From GCA-002727735 sp036159515 (GTDB lineage: Bacteria; Bacteroidota; Bacteroidia; Flavobacteriales_D; Parvicellaceae): a DNA stretch of 11,480 nucleotides. Made by a program: the position numbers and the translations under genes. Below, one piece after another: positions 1-7,472 of the stretch. The DNA is taken from assembly GCA_036159515.1 (NCBI GenBank), contig JAYYEV010000011.1:1-11480 (forward strand), in the 5' to 3' direction. Each line of letters begins with the position of its first letter. Position 1 is the first letter of the stretch. Under the pieces are notes generated by a model. It did not search any database. It had not been told where the DNA came from and saw only the letters and a list, made by a program, of their open reading frames with translations.

Positions 1-319
1 GGTGTTTGCTATCTAATGGTTTGCAATCAAGATTGGTGAAATTAAGTTCACCCATTTCTTTTTTGTTACGGTAACTTTTTTTGTAATTATCTAGGGTTGT
101 TTGCCATCCATATTGAATGCCGTTTTTACCTATGAACATCAATGAATCACTTTTCCAATAACTTAACATGAATTTTTCTATGTTTCCTTCATTCCAAGAC
201 TGTTGTTGTTTCATCATCAGTTCATCAATTAGCTGACAATAATCGGGTTGTTTTTCATTACAAGAATAGAAGAGAGAATTATAAGTAAATAGAACTATAA
301 AGAGCTTAAACTTCCGCAT
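1..319 (-). CDS. Lipoprotein with NTF2/DUF4440-like domain (3' part outside window)
   Basis: This reading frame opens with ATG at 319 and stays open to the window edge, giving 106 visible residues. The N-terminus is a short basic, hydrophobic leader ending in a lipobox-like FYSC with the cysteine at residue 20, so the product is probably a membrane-anchored lipoprotein. After it comes a helix with QQQSWNEGNIEKFMLSYW and then 'DSLMFIGKNGIQYGW', followed by 'NYKKSYRNKKEMGELNF'. This is the usual opening of SnoaL/DUF4440 (YybH-like) proteins of the NTF2 fold. The family has no settled function; members may bind small ligands or have enzyme activity. The start codon lies inside the clpB 3' end (14-base overlap in another frame), so translation may be coupled to clpB. 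The domain call is by pattern only, and the C-terminal half cannot be seen. Confidence 0.75.
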   Translation of the reverse strand, partial: MRKFKLFIVLFTYNSLFYSCNEKQPDYCQLIDELMMKQQQSWNEGNIEKFMLSYWKSDSLMFIGKNGIQYGWQTTLDNYKKSYRNKKEMGELNFTNLDCKPLDSKH

Positions 320-2918
320 TTTCTTTATGTTTTTTTTCATTGGTTCTAAAAACAATGTTTTCATCAAATGAATCTATTAATACATCATCACCTTTTTGAA
401 TGGTTCCTTTGAGTAACTCTTTAGATAATCCATTTAAAATTTCCTTTTGCACAAGTCGTTTTATAGGTCTTGCTCCATATTGTGGTTCAAAACCTTTTTG
501 AGCAAGATATTCGATGGCGTAATCTGTTATATTTAATTTAATCCCTTTTTCCTCAAGTAGTAGATTCAATTGTTTTAGTTGTATTTTAACAATTTGATGA
601 ATAGCTGATCTTTCAAGTGAGTTAAAAACTATAGCTTCATCAATTCGATTTAAAAACTCTGGCCTAAAATTATTTTTTAATTCACTCATCACTAGTTCCT
701 TTATTTGTTGAGGATTCACATCTTTTTCTTCTTGATCATACAATTCATTAATATGGTGTGCACCTAGATTGGATGTCATAATAATAATCGTATTGTTGAA
801 ATTAACTGTACGGCCTTTATTATCTGTTAATCGGCCGTCATCTAACACTTGAAGTAAGATGTTAAATACATCTGGGTGAGCTTTTTCTATTTCATCTAAT
901 AAAACCACAGAGTAGGGTCGTCTTCTAACAGCTTCAGTAAGTTGACCGCCTTCATCATAACCCACATAACCAGGAGGTGCACCCACCAATCTAGAAACAG
1001 CGTGTTTTTCTTGAAACTCACTCATATCAATTCTAGTCATGGCTTGCTCATCATTAAATAAAAAAGCAGATAGAGCCTTAGCTAATTCTGTTTTTCCAAC
1101 TCCTGTGGAGCCTAGAAAAATAAAGCTACCAATGGGTTTTTTTTCGTCCTGAAGTCCAGATCGACTTCTTCTTACTGCATCTGCAATCGCTTCAATAGCT
1201 TCGTTTTGACCTATCACTCTTTTCTGTAATTCTTCTTCCAACCTTAGTAATTTCGTTTTTTCACCTTCTAGCATCTTGTTAACAGGAATACCTGTCCACT
1301 TAGATACCACATCTGCAATTTCTTCAGCATCCACATCTTCTTTGATCATTTTAGATGTTTTTTGAAGCTCGATAAGTTGTTTCTTTTCTACTTCAATCTT
1401 TTCCTCTAATTGCTTTAATTTACCGTATCTTATTTCCGCTACAGTTCCAAAATCTCCATTTCGTTCAGCTTGTTCCGCTTGAAGTTTGGCTTCCTCTATA
1501 TTTTGTTTGGCCAGTTGTATAGCGTCAACGTGATTTTTTTCAGCTTCCCATTTTGCTTGCAGACTAGATTTAATTTCATTTAGGTTAGCAATTTCTTTTT
1601 TAATTGCTTTTTCTTTTTGGCTGTCATTTTCTCTTCTGATAGCCTCTCTTTCTATTTCCAACTGCATTATTTTTCGATCAGCTTCATCCAATTCCTCTGG
1701 TTTACTGTTAATTTCCATACGTAATTTGGATGCTGCTTCGTCTATTAAGTCTATAGCCTTATCTGGAAGAAAACGCTCTGTTATATATCTTTTTGATAAT
1801 TCAACAGATGCTATAATGGCTTCATCTTTTATCTGTACTTTGTGGTGGTTTTCGTATTTCTCTTTTATCCCTCTCAATATACTGATGGCGTCTTCATTAT
1901 CAGGCTCATCAATAGTTACTTTTTGAAATCTTCTCTCTAGGGCTTTGTCTTGTTCAAAATATTTTTGGTATTCATCTAATGTAGTTGCTCCAACAGCCCG
2001 TAATTCTCCTCTAGCTAAAGCGGGTTTAAGGATGTTTGCTGCATCCATAGCTCCTTGACCACCTCCAGCACCAACTAAGGTGTGAATCTCATCAATAAAC
2101 AAAACAATTCGCCCATCTTCACTAACTACTTCTTTAACCACTGCTTTAAGGCGCTCTTCAAATTCCCCTTTAAATTTAGCTCCTGCAATTAACGCTCCCA
2201 TATCCAGAGAAAAGATGAGTTTATCCTTCAGGTTTTCAGGCACATCTCCTCTGATAATTCTATGAGCAATACCTTCCGCTATAGCAGTTTTACCTACTCC
2301 TGGTTCGCCAATGAGAATAGGATTATTTTTTGTTCTTCTAGTCAATATTTGAAGCACTCTTCTAATTTCATCATCCCTTCCAATAACAGGGTCTAATTTT
2401 CCACTTTCTGCTCTTTCGTTTAAATTGATGGCGTACTTGTTCAGTGCGTTGTAGGTTTCCTCTTGATTAGCTGAAGTTACATGTTGACCATTTCTAAGTG
2501 ATTTTATGATGGCCATTACTTCCTTGTTATTAAAACCATTATCTTTTAATAATTGACTAGTACTGTCTGAACTCTTTAGGATGCCAAGGATTAAGTGTTC
2601 AATAGAAACAAAGTCATCTTTCATTTTTTTTGATATGCTAATTGACTCTGCTATAGACTTTTGTGTATTATTACTTAAATGTATATTTACCCCCTTTACC
2701 TTAGGTAATGATTGTAAAATACTATCATTTGCTTTAGCAATTATATCCGGGTTAGCACCCAATTTTTTGGCTATATGTGGAAACACATTTTGATCCACTT
2801 CCATAATTGCGCTTAGGATATGCGTATTCTCAATGGCCTGATTTCCGTTGGTAAGGGTTAGTTGCTGTGCATTAGAGATAATCTCTTGTGACTTGGTTGT
2901 AAATTGGTTGAAGTCCAT
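306..2918 (-). CDS. clpB: ATP-dependent disaggregase ClpB (Hsp100)
   Basis: This is a full-length 870-aa ClpB, a cytoplasmic hexameric AAA+ machine that works with DnaK/DnaJ/GrpE to pull proteins out of aggregates. The N-terminal Clp_N double repeat covers about residues 1-145. The first ATPase domain has Walker A GEPGVGKT (204-211), Walker B VLFIDEIH (272-279) and arginine fingers R329/R330. A long coiled-coil M-domain (about 405-525) separates ClpB from ClpA and ClpX and supports the disaggregase call. The second ATPase domain has Walker A GSTGVGKT (603-610), the tyrosine pore loop GYVGYDEGG (650-658), Walker B VVLLDEIEKAH (671-681), NRIDE (757-761) and sensor-2 GARP (815-818). No ClpP-binding IGF/L tripeptide loop was noticed. 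Odd points are Phe249 in pore loop 1, usually Tyr, and Ser604 in the second P-loop, usually Pro or Thr. The ATG at 2918 gives the standard MDFNQFT-type start. A promoter candidate lies just upstream. Confidence 0.98.
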   Translation of the reverse strand: MDFNQFTTKSQEIISNAQQLTLTNGNQAIENTHILSAIMEVDQNVFPHIAKKLGANPDIIAKANDSILQSLPKVKGVNIHLSNNTQKSIAESISISKKMKDDFVSIEHLILGILKSSDSTSQLLKDNGFNNKEVMAIIKSLRNGQHVTSANQEETYNALNKYAINLNERAESGKLDPVIGRDDEIRRVLQILTRRTKNNPILIGEPGVGKTAIAEGIAHRIIRGDVPENLKDKLIFSLDMGALIAGAKFKGEFEERLKAVVKEVVSEDGRIVLFIDEIHTLVGAGGGQGAMDAANILKPALARGELRAVGATTLDEYQKYFEQDKALERRFQKVTIDEPDNEDAISILRGIKEKYENHHKVQIKDEAIIASVELSKRYITERFLPDKAIDLIDEAASKLRMEINSKPEELDEADRKIMQLEIEREAIRRENDSQKEKAIKKEIANLNEIKSSLQAKWEAEKNHVDAIQLAKQNIEEAKLQAEQAERNGDFGTVAEIRYGKLKQLEEKIEVEKKQLIELQKTSKMIKEDVDAEEIADVVSKWTGIPVNKMLEGEKTKLLRLEEELQKRVIGQNEAIEAIADAVRRSRSGLQDEKKPIGSFIFLGSTGVGKTELAKALSAFLFNDEQAMTRIDMSEFQEKHAVSRLVGAPPGYVGYDEGGQLTEAVRRRPYSVVLLDEIEKAHPDVFNILLQVLDDGRLTDNKGRTVNFNNTIIIMTSNLGAHHINELYDQEEKDVNPQQIKELVMSELKNNFRPEFLNRIDEAIVFNSLERSAIHQIVKIQLKQLNLLLEEKGIKLNITDYAIEYLAQKGFEPQYGARPIKRLVQKEILNGLSKELLKGTIQKGDDVLIDSFDENIVFRTNEKKHKENAEV

Positions 2919-2943
2919 CTGTAAATTATTTATGCATGTATAT

Positions 2944-2976
2944 CAAATGACAAGCCACTAGTGGATGAATGACAAA
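2944..2976 (-). promoter_or_regulatory. Candidate clpB promoter (Bacteroidota -33/-7 type)
   Basis: Read on the minus strand, TTTG (2976-2973) matches the Bacteroidota -33 element exactly. It is followed after 21 bases by GTCATTTG (2951-2944), which keeps the TTTG core of the -7 consensus TAnnTTTG but misses its first two bases. Spacing is within the known range for this phylum. A start of transcription shortly downstream would leave a leader of about 20 bases before the clpB ATG at 2918. This is a pattern match only; the weak -7 box could mean that an activator is needed or that the promoter lies elsewhere in the 107-bp gap. Confidence 0.35.
2946..2975. promoter_or_regulatory. Candidate operator before clpB: direct repeats around a palindrome
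   Basis: The octamer AATGACAA occurs at 2946-2953 and again at 2968-2975, with starts 22 bases apart, or about two helical turns. Between them sits the perfect 10-bp palindrome CCACTAGTGG (2955-2964). The element fills the spacer of the candidate clpB promoter, which is where a repressor could act. It does not resemble CIRCE (HrcA), and I know no named regulator for it. Function as an operator is inference from position and symmetry. Confidence 0.35.
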
Positions 2977-2999
2977 TTTTCAGATACAAATAACATAAC

Positions 3000-3016
3000 A
3001 TGCTGAAAATCAGCAT
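3000..3016 (-). terminator. Hairpin terminator candidate after the NlpC/P60 gene
   Basis: A perfect 7-bp inverted repeat, ATGCTGA and TCAGCAT, with a 3-base loop starts 9 bases downstream of the NlpC/P60 stop codon. It is the only clear hairpin in the gap between that gene and clpB. In the minus direction the downstream strand (GTTATGTTATTTG) is T-rich but not a clean T-run. The T-run lies on the plus side (3016-3020). Its strength is therefore uncertain, and some readthrough into clpB is possible. Confidence 0.45.
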
Positions 3017-3025
3017 TTTTGGCAT

Positions 3026-3793
3026 TTATCCCGATATTCTTTTTATAGAATATAGTCGATGTGTCAGTTCGTTGGATGAGGAATGAATAATACCTTGACT
3101 GGTTAGGTTATCTATTCTTACCTGTCCTGAAGCATGTATAATTTGCTTGTTTTCCAAGGCTATTCCAACATGGTGAATACGGTTTTTATCATTGATAAAG
3201 AAAACTAAATCAGATGCCTTTATGCTTACTAAGTCTATGGGTTCTCCTATTCCTTCTTGTTGGTAGGCATCTCTTGGTAATTGTATTCCACACAAACTGT
3301 ATACCAACTGAGTAAAACCACTGCAATCAATTCCTAAAACACTTTTTCCGCCCCATAAATAAGGAGTATTAATAAAATATGTTGCGTATAATACTATATC
3401 TTTTGAATCGTCACTTGCTAATGTTCCATTGAACTTATATTTCTTTTGCCTAATTCTAACTGTACCTTGATGATAGTAGGGTAGTATACTCCCAATTGGT
3501 ACAGGATTTCGTTCTCTTGTGTTTACATTTTCTAAGTAACTTAGTTTATCTCCAATTTTTGGAAAATCATTAAGGTTCAAATTATCGTAATCTTCGTAGG
3601 TGATTTCATCATACTGCTTTGCACATATCCATCCTTCATAATTATCATCTGCTAATTGAATACGAACCCATCTAGGTTTAATTTCTAAGATTTTAAAATG
3701 TTGTCCAAAAAGCACTTGAGATACCATTTCACTCTGATCTTTGGGTTCTTTTCTTAAAGGAATAATACCCAGTATGTTAATACCATACTCCAT
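3026..3793 (-). CDS. SH3-domain NlpC/P60 (C40) cysteine peptidase
   Basis: The 255-aa product has an SH3-like N-terminal half and a C-terminal NlpC/P60 catalytic domain (about 130-250). The catalytic cysteine is C157 in GIDCSGF, the histidine is H208 in IHHVGIAL, and the third polar residue is H220 in IIHASG. This gives a complete active-site set. Related enzymes (YkfC type) are gamma-D-glutamyl-diamino acid endopeptidases that trim peptidoglycan stem peptides. There is no signal peptide or lipobox, so it probably works in the cytoplasm on recycled muropeptides rather than on the wall itself. Its ATG overlaps the stop codon of the upstream M42 peptidase gene by one base, so the two are probably translated together. 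Substrate specificity is inferred from family. Confidence 0.9.
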   Translation of the reverse strand: MEYGINILGIIPLRKEPKDQSEMVSQVLFGQHFKILEIKPRWVRIQLADDNYEGWICAKQYDEITYEDYDNLNLNDFPKIGDKLSYLENVNTRERNPVPIGSILPYYHQGTVRIRQKKYKFNGTLASDDSKDIVLYATYFINTPYLWGGKSVLGIDCSGFTQLVYSLCGIQLPRDAYQQEGIGEPIDLVSIKASDLVFFINDKNRIHHVGIALENKQIIHASGQVRIDNLTSQGIIHSSSNELTHRLYSIKRISG

Positions 3794-4716
3794 TACAAAT
3801 GCTTCATTAAAAAGGTATATAATGCAACCATAGCTTCAATATCTTTCTTGTGTATTTTTTCATCTGGTGAATGCACGTGATCTTCGGGTGCTCCAATAAA
3901 ACACCAATCAAAAGGATATGAAGATTTTTGCAATTGGTTACCATCACTACCTCCTGCTGATTCTACTTCAATTTGATAGGGAATACCACTTTCATCAGCT
4001 AGTTGTAGAATTCGATCAACATAACTTCTTCTTGGAAGACCCGAGTCTCTTCTAGAAATAGCAACCCCTTTTCCATGTTTTACTCCTTCTGTAACCCATG
4101 TAATATCCGAAATTAGCGCTTGTCTTACATTCCACTTTTCATAGATGTACTTTCCTAAGTAACCTACACTTCCTCCACCTACTTCTTCCCAGCATGAAAA
4201 ACAAATCACCCCATTTTCAAGTGTTTTAGCGACTTCTAAGGCATTCCATACGCCCAAACGATTATCCATGTAGCAACATTGTATAAAATCGTCATCTTCC
4301 CGCCAATTAGGTTTAAAAGTCAGTTCAGTAGCACGATCAATTTCTCTATCCAAGATATATTCAATATGAGTTTTACCATTTTTATCCTCATAATTATAAA
4401 TTTCAGTTTCTATTTTTCCCTTACTATCTTCTCCAACTAACTGAATACCATCATAGGTCTTTGGGCCACCAATTTTAATGAGTTCCTTACCATACCTAAC
4501 CGTAAACCCAATGGAATCCATGTGAGCAAAGATGGCGGTCTTAGGTGTTCCAAATTTGAGAATGATGCAATCTTGAATAAAATCACCAGTTATGATTTGT
4601 GGTTTTGATCTCCAATTCCCTTGTTCATTTTGAATATAATCCAATAAGAAAGATTTCATAGGACCTTCGTTTCCTGAAGGAGCATGAATAGCACATAAGG
4701 TTTGAAGCAATTGCAT
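3793..4716 (-). CDS. M42-type (M20/M42 superfamily) zinc aminopeptidase
   Basis: This is a 307-aa co-catalytic metallopeptidase. Likely metal ligands and catalytic residues can be read in order: H65 in AHMDSIG, bridging D151 in CYMDNRLG, E177 (general base) and E178 in CWEEVGGG, D204 in SDITW, and H282 in HVHSPDE. The order and spacing fit M42 aminopeptidases, and 'SAGGSDGNQLQ' is a typical late motif. The length is slightly shorter than most M42 enzymes (about 330-370 aa), with a compact middle domain. No signal peptide is seen, so it should be cytoplasmic. It would release N-terminal residues from short peptides. The one-base overlap with the NlpC/P60 gene suggests joint action on small wall-derived or other peptides, but this is inference. 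The ATG at 4716 faces the divergent phosphatase gene. Confidence 0.88.
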   Translation of the reverse strand: MQLLQTLCAIHAPSGNEGPMKSFLLDYIQNEQGNWRSKPQIITGDFIQDCIILKFGTPKTAIFAHMDSIGFTVRYGKELIKIGGPKTYDGIQLVGEDSKGKIETEIYNYEDKNGKTHIEYILDREIDRATELTFKPNWREDDDFIQCCYMDNRLGVWNALEVAKTLENGVICFSCWEEVGGGSVGYLGKYIYEKWNVRQALISDITWVTEGVKHGKGVAISRRDSGLPRRSYVDRILQLADESGIPYQIEVESAGGSDGNQLQKSSYPFDWCFIGAPEDHVHSPDEKIHKKDIEAMVALYTFLMKHL

Positions 4717-4783
4717 TTTTAAAAGTAATTATTATTTTATGTAGAGTTTGATTTTCACAAAATTATTCAGTTATATTCATAAG
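4717..4783. promoter_or_regulatory. Divergent spacer that must hold two promoters
   Basis: These 67 very AT-rich bases separate the M42 start (minus) from the preferred phosphatase start (plus). A box TAGAGTTTG at 4742-4750 is one base longer than the Bacteroidota -7 consensus TAnnTTTG, and I see no well-spaced -33 partner. No convincing -7 box was found for the minus strand. Promoters are expected by layout only. Confidence 0.3.
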
Positions 4784-6835
4784 GTGAAATTATTTCGAAT
4801 TATCATATTAGGATTTTTATTGAGCTTTTCATTCAGCTTTTTAGCCCAAACAAACCTGGATTCTCTTTACAATGTTTGGAAAGACACTTTTTATGATCAA
4901 GGAAAAAGGTTAGAATCAGTTGATGCTTTAATTTTTAGGTTAAAATCTAGTTTTGCTGATAGTGCTATTTCTTTATCTGAAAGTATGTATAGCTTAGCTG
5001 TGGCATGTAATAACAAAAAAAAACAGGCTAAAGCACTAAACTTAAAAGGTATTTCCTTAACTATCCTAAACCGAAATACTGAAGCTTTACAATTTTACAG
5101 AAAATCTTTAGAGTATTATAAAAACATAAATGATACTAATGGCATTATTGCTGTTAACAATAACATTGGAATTCTTTACAATAAAAGTGGGAATGAGTCT
5201 AAAGCTTTAGCCATTTATTATAAGAATCAAAATTTAAGTAAAATATCATATGATACTTTAGCTTGGATAGCTTCAAATATTAATATTTCTTATCTCATTG
5301 AAAGCGATACATCAGATAGTTCTAGAATTTTGATTGATGAAGCATATGAATTATGTAAAAAGATAAAAAATGAAGATGAATCTTTTGCCTTTGTAAATTA
5401 TATTTTGGGTTATTATAAATACCGAGAATCTATAAATTACCGAGATGAAAAAAATTTCAACAATGCTATTGATTCTGCAAAGTCATATCTAAAGGTGTCT
5501 TATGACATATATAAGGCTAATAATAATCAACAAGGAATTGCTTTTTACTATGAAGGACTTGCAGAAGTAAGTTATGTTGAAAATAATGCAAATGAAACTT
5601 TATATTACATAGATAAGGCTCTTGAATTGGTGAAAAAAATTAAAGGTAAGGGGATTCCTGGAAATTCAAGAGGAATGCTTTTTTATTGGATACCTTTCGA
5701 AATTTCAACTTCACAAACTTCTAGTTTGTACTATTTTAAATACTTTATGTACAAACAGCTTAAGGAAAACAAAAAAGCTTTAAAGTTTTTTGAGAAATAC
5801 CATCAACTTAAAGATAGTGTTGATAAAACAAGTGCAAAAGAAAGTCTGTTAAAATATGAGTTTGAATCCAAACGTTTGATAGACAGTCTAAAGTACTCAA
5901 ACGAAATTATACTCCAACAAGCAGAGACCAAGGCTAAAGAAGAAGAAATTAAGATGCAAAGAATTATTGAGGGTGTTCTTTTGATTGGTATTTTACTGGT
6001 AATTGGATTTTTGGTATTTGTTTACAAACAATTGAACACAACAAAGGCACAAAAACTTGTCATTGAAGAAAAGCAACATGAAATTACAGATAGCATAAAT
6101 TATGCAAAAAGAATTCAAGATGCTATGATGACTAGCTCAGGTTATATCAAAGATGTTCTCCCAGAAAGTTTTATTTATTTTAATCCCAAAGATGTGGTAT
6201 CAGGTGATTTTTATTGGGCATTTGCGAATCAATCAAATCATGTTTTTTTCACCGTAGCGGATTGTACAGGACATGGTGTTCCAGGTGCGTTTATGAGTAT
6301 GATCGGAACATCTCTTTTGAATAAAATAATTATTGAGAACAAAATAAAAGAGTCAGATCAAATTTTAAATGAGTTACGTATTCAAATTATTAATGCCTTG
6401 AATCAAAGAGAGGATGGTTCTCAAAAAGATGGGATGGATATTTCACTTTGTAAATTAGATGTGAAAAATAAAACCCTACAGTTTTCAGGAGCTATGAATC
6501 CTCTAATTCATATTAGAAAAGATAAATTGAACATATTTAAAGGTGACCCTCAGCCTATTGGTTACTTAAGTGGAAAAGAAACTTTATTTACAAGCCATAG
6601 TCTTAAGTTAAAAAAAGGAGATATGATTTATTTATTTTCTGATGGTTTTCAAGACCAATTTGGAGGAGAAAAAGGAAAGAAGTACCGTTCATTGAAGTTT
6701 AGAAATTTCTTACATTCAATAAGTGATAAATCCACTGATGACCAAGAAAAACTCATTGATGAGGAGTTCATTAATTGGTTGGGGGATTATGAGCAAATTG
6801 ATGATGTGTGTATAATGGGGGTAAGGATTACCTAA
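4784..6835 (+). CDS. TPR sensor with SpoIIE-type PP2C phosphatase domain
   Basis: This is a membrane-bound serine/threonine phosphatase of 683 aa from the chosen GTG at 4784. That start gives a compact signal sequence (KLFRIIILGFLL...FLAQ). An in-frame TTG at 4748 would add 12 residues, and no in-frame ATG lies near. The region after the signal carries TPR-like repeats: two clear ones at about 80-150, another at about 245-285 and a last one at about 310-342. A transmembrane helix lies at about 394-416. A coiled-coil linker with ITDSINYAKRIQ leads to the SpoIIE/PP2C domain. Its metal-binding aspartates are present: D475 in GDFYW, D493 in ADCTGHG, D620 in SDG and D673/D674 in DDV, so it should be active. 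Predicted topology is TPRs outside the cytoplasm and phosphatase inside. The target, often an anti-sigma-factor-antagonist type protein, is not in the window. It begins the long plus-strand gene run. Confidence 0.9.
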   Translation: MKLFRIIILGFLLSFSFSFLAQTNLDSLYNVWKDTFYDQGKRLESVDALIFRLKSSFADSAISLSESMYSLAVACNNKKKQAKALNLKGISLTILNRNTEALQFYRKSLEYYKNINDTNGIIAVNNNIGILYNKSGNESKALAIYYKNQNLSKISYDTLAWIASNINISYLIESDTSDSSRILIDEAYELCKKIKNEDESFAFVNYILGYYKYRESINYRDEKNFNNAIDSAKSYLKVSYDIYKANNNQQGIAFYYEGLAEVSYVENNANETLYYIDKALELVKKIKGKGIPGNSRGMLFYWIPFEISTSQTSSLYYFKYFMYKQLKENKKALKFFEKYHQLKDSVDKTSAKESLLKYEFESKRLIDSLKYSNEIILQQAETKAKEEEIKMQRIIEGVLLIGILLVIGFLVFVYKQLNTTKAQKLVIEEKQHEITDSINYAKRIQDAMMTSSGYIKDVLPESFIYFNPKDVVSGDFYWAFANQSNHVFFTVADCTGHGVPGAFMSMIGTSLLNKIIIENKIKESDQILNELRIQIINALNQREDGSQKDGMDISLCKLDVKNKTLQFSGAMNPLIHIRKDKLNIFKGDPQPIGYLSGKETLFTSHSLKLKKGDMIYLFSDGFQDQFGGEKGKKYRSLKFRNFLHSISDKSTDDQEKLIDEEFINWLGDYEQIDDVCIMGVRIT

Positions 6836-6845
6836 AATTGTATTT

Positions 6846-7472
6846 ATGAGAAACTATTCAAAAAACATCTTTTTATTCTCTTTAGTTGTTGTGTTATCTA
6901 CTACAACACTTGCACAAAAGGATTCTTTAATTCAACCATCTTCAAAACAACATTCACTAGAGTTAAACCTTACTCAAAATACAGCTAGCTTACTTTCTCC
7001 GTCACTAAGTCCTATTCGACCTGGAATAAATGTTACTGGAAGCTTCCAATGGAATAAAAATACTAAGCTTCAGTTGAAACAAGATGGGGTTTTAGGTTTT
7101 TTTCACCATCCTCATTTTCAAAATGTAATGCAATTATACACGGAATCTCATCTTAAAATCAATGTGAAAGATAAGATCTATGCAAGTCCATTAGTTTTAG
7201 GGGGAGGGTATTTTATGTCTTTTTTATTGATGGATAGTTTTACGTGGGATGGGAGTTCATACTCCACCTCGTCAGTATCCATAAAGCACAACTGGGTTAT
7301 TTCGCTAGGGTCAAATGTAGAAATACCAACATGTTTTCAAATAATGAATAGAAATATCCACATTACGGCTAAATTTAGATTGCATATTCAAGGTGTTATA
7401 GTAAGAGAGAATATACCCATTATTGCATACACTCCATTTATGTTAGGTGTATCCATACCAGTTGAAAAATGA
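6846..7472 (+). CDS. Secreted protein, possible outer-membrane beta-barrel, unknown function
   Basis: The 208-aa product has a signal peptide with likely cleavage after TLA (residue 23). The rest has no further hydrophobic helix. It is made of short alternating segments with many aromatic and polar residues, such as PGINVTGSFQW, LYTESHLKINV, KFRLHIQGVIV and a closing FMLGVSIPV. This pattern fits a small outer-membrane beta-barrel or another all-beta secreted protein. I do not recognise a named family with certainty. Its TGA stop overlaps the ATG of the next gene (ATGA), which points to coupled translation with the serine hydrolase lipoprotein. It follows the phosphatase gene by 10 bases. It might be a periplasmic or membrane partner of the hydrolase; no enzyme motif was seen. 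Confidence 0.75.
   Translation: MRNYSKNIFLFSLVVVLSTTTLAQKDSLIQPSSKQHSLELNLTQNTASLLSPSLSPIRPGINVTGSFQWNKNTKLQLKQDGVLGFFHHPHFQNVMQLYTESHLKINVKDKIYASPLVLGGGYFMSFLLMDSFTWDGSSYSTSSVSIKHNWVISLGSNVEIPTCFQIMNRNIHITAKFRLHIQGVIVRENIPIIAYTPFMLGVSIPVEK

Noticed and set aside
1726..1926. Open frame of 66 codons on the plus strand
   Set aside because: It lies antisense within clpB, over well-conserved ATPase-domain sequence. It has no recognisable motif and no supporting context.
2581..2793. Open frame of 70 codons on the plus strand
   Set aside because: It is antisense to the ClpB N-terminal domain. Its cysteine- and phenylalanine-rich text is what the reverse of AT-rich coding DNA gives.
2919..3025. 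CIRCE or sigma-32-type heat-shock element before clpB
   Set aside because: No TTAGCACTC/GAGTGCTAA repeat or sigma-32 boxes were found. Only the unrelated palindrome and AATGACAA repeats are present.
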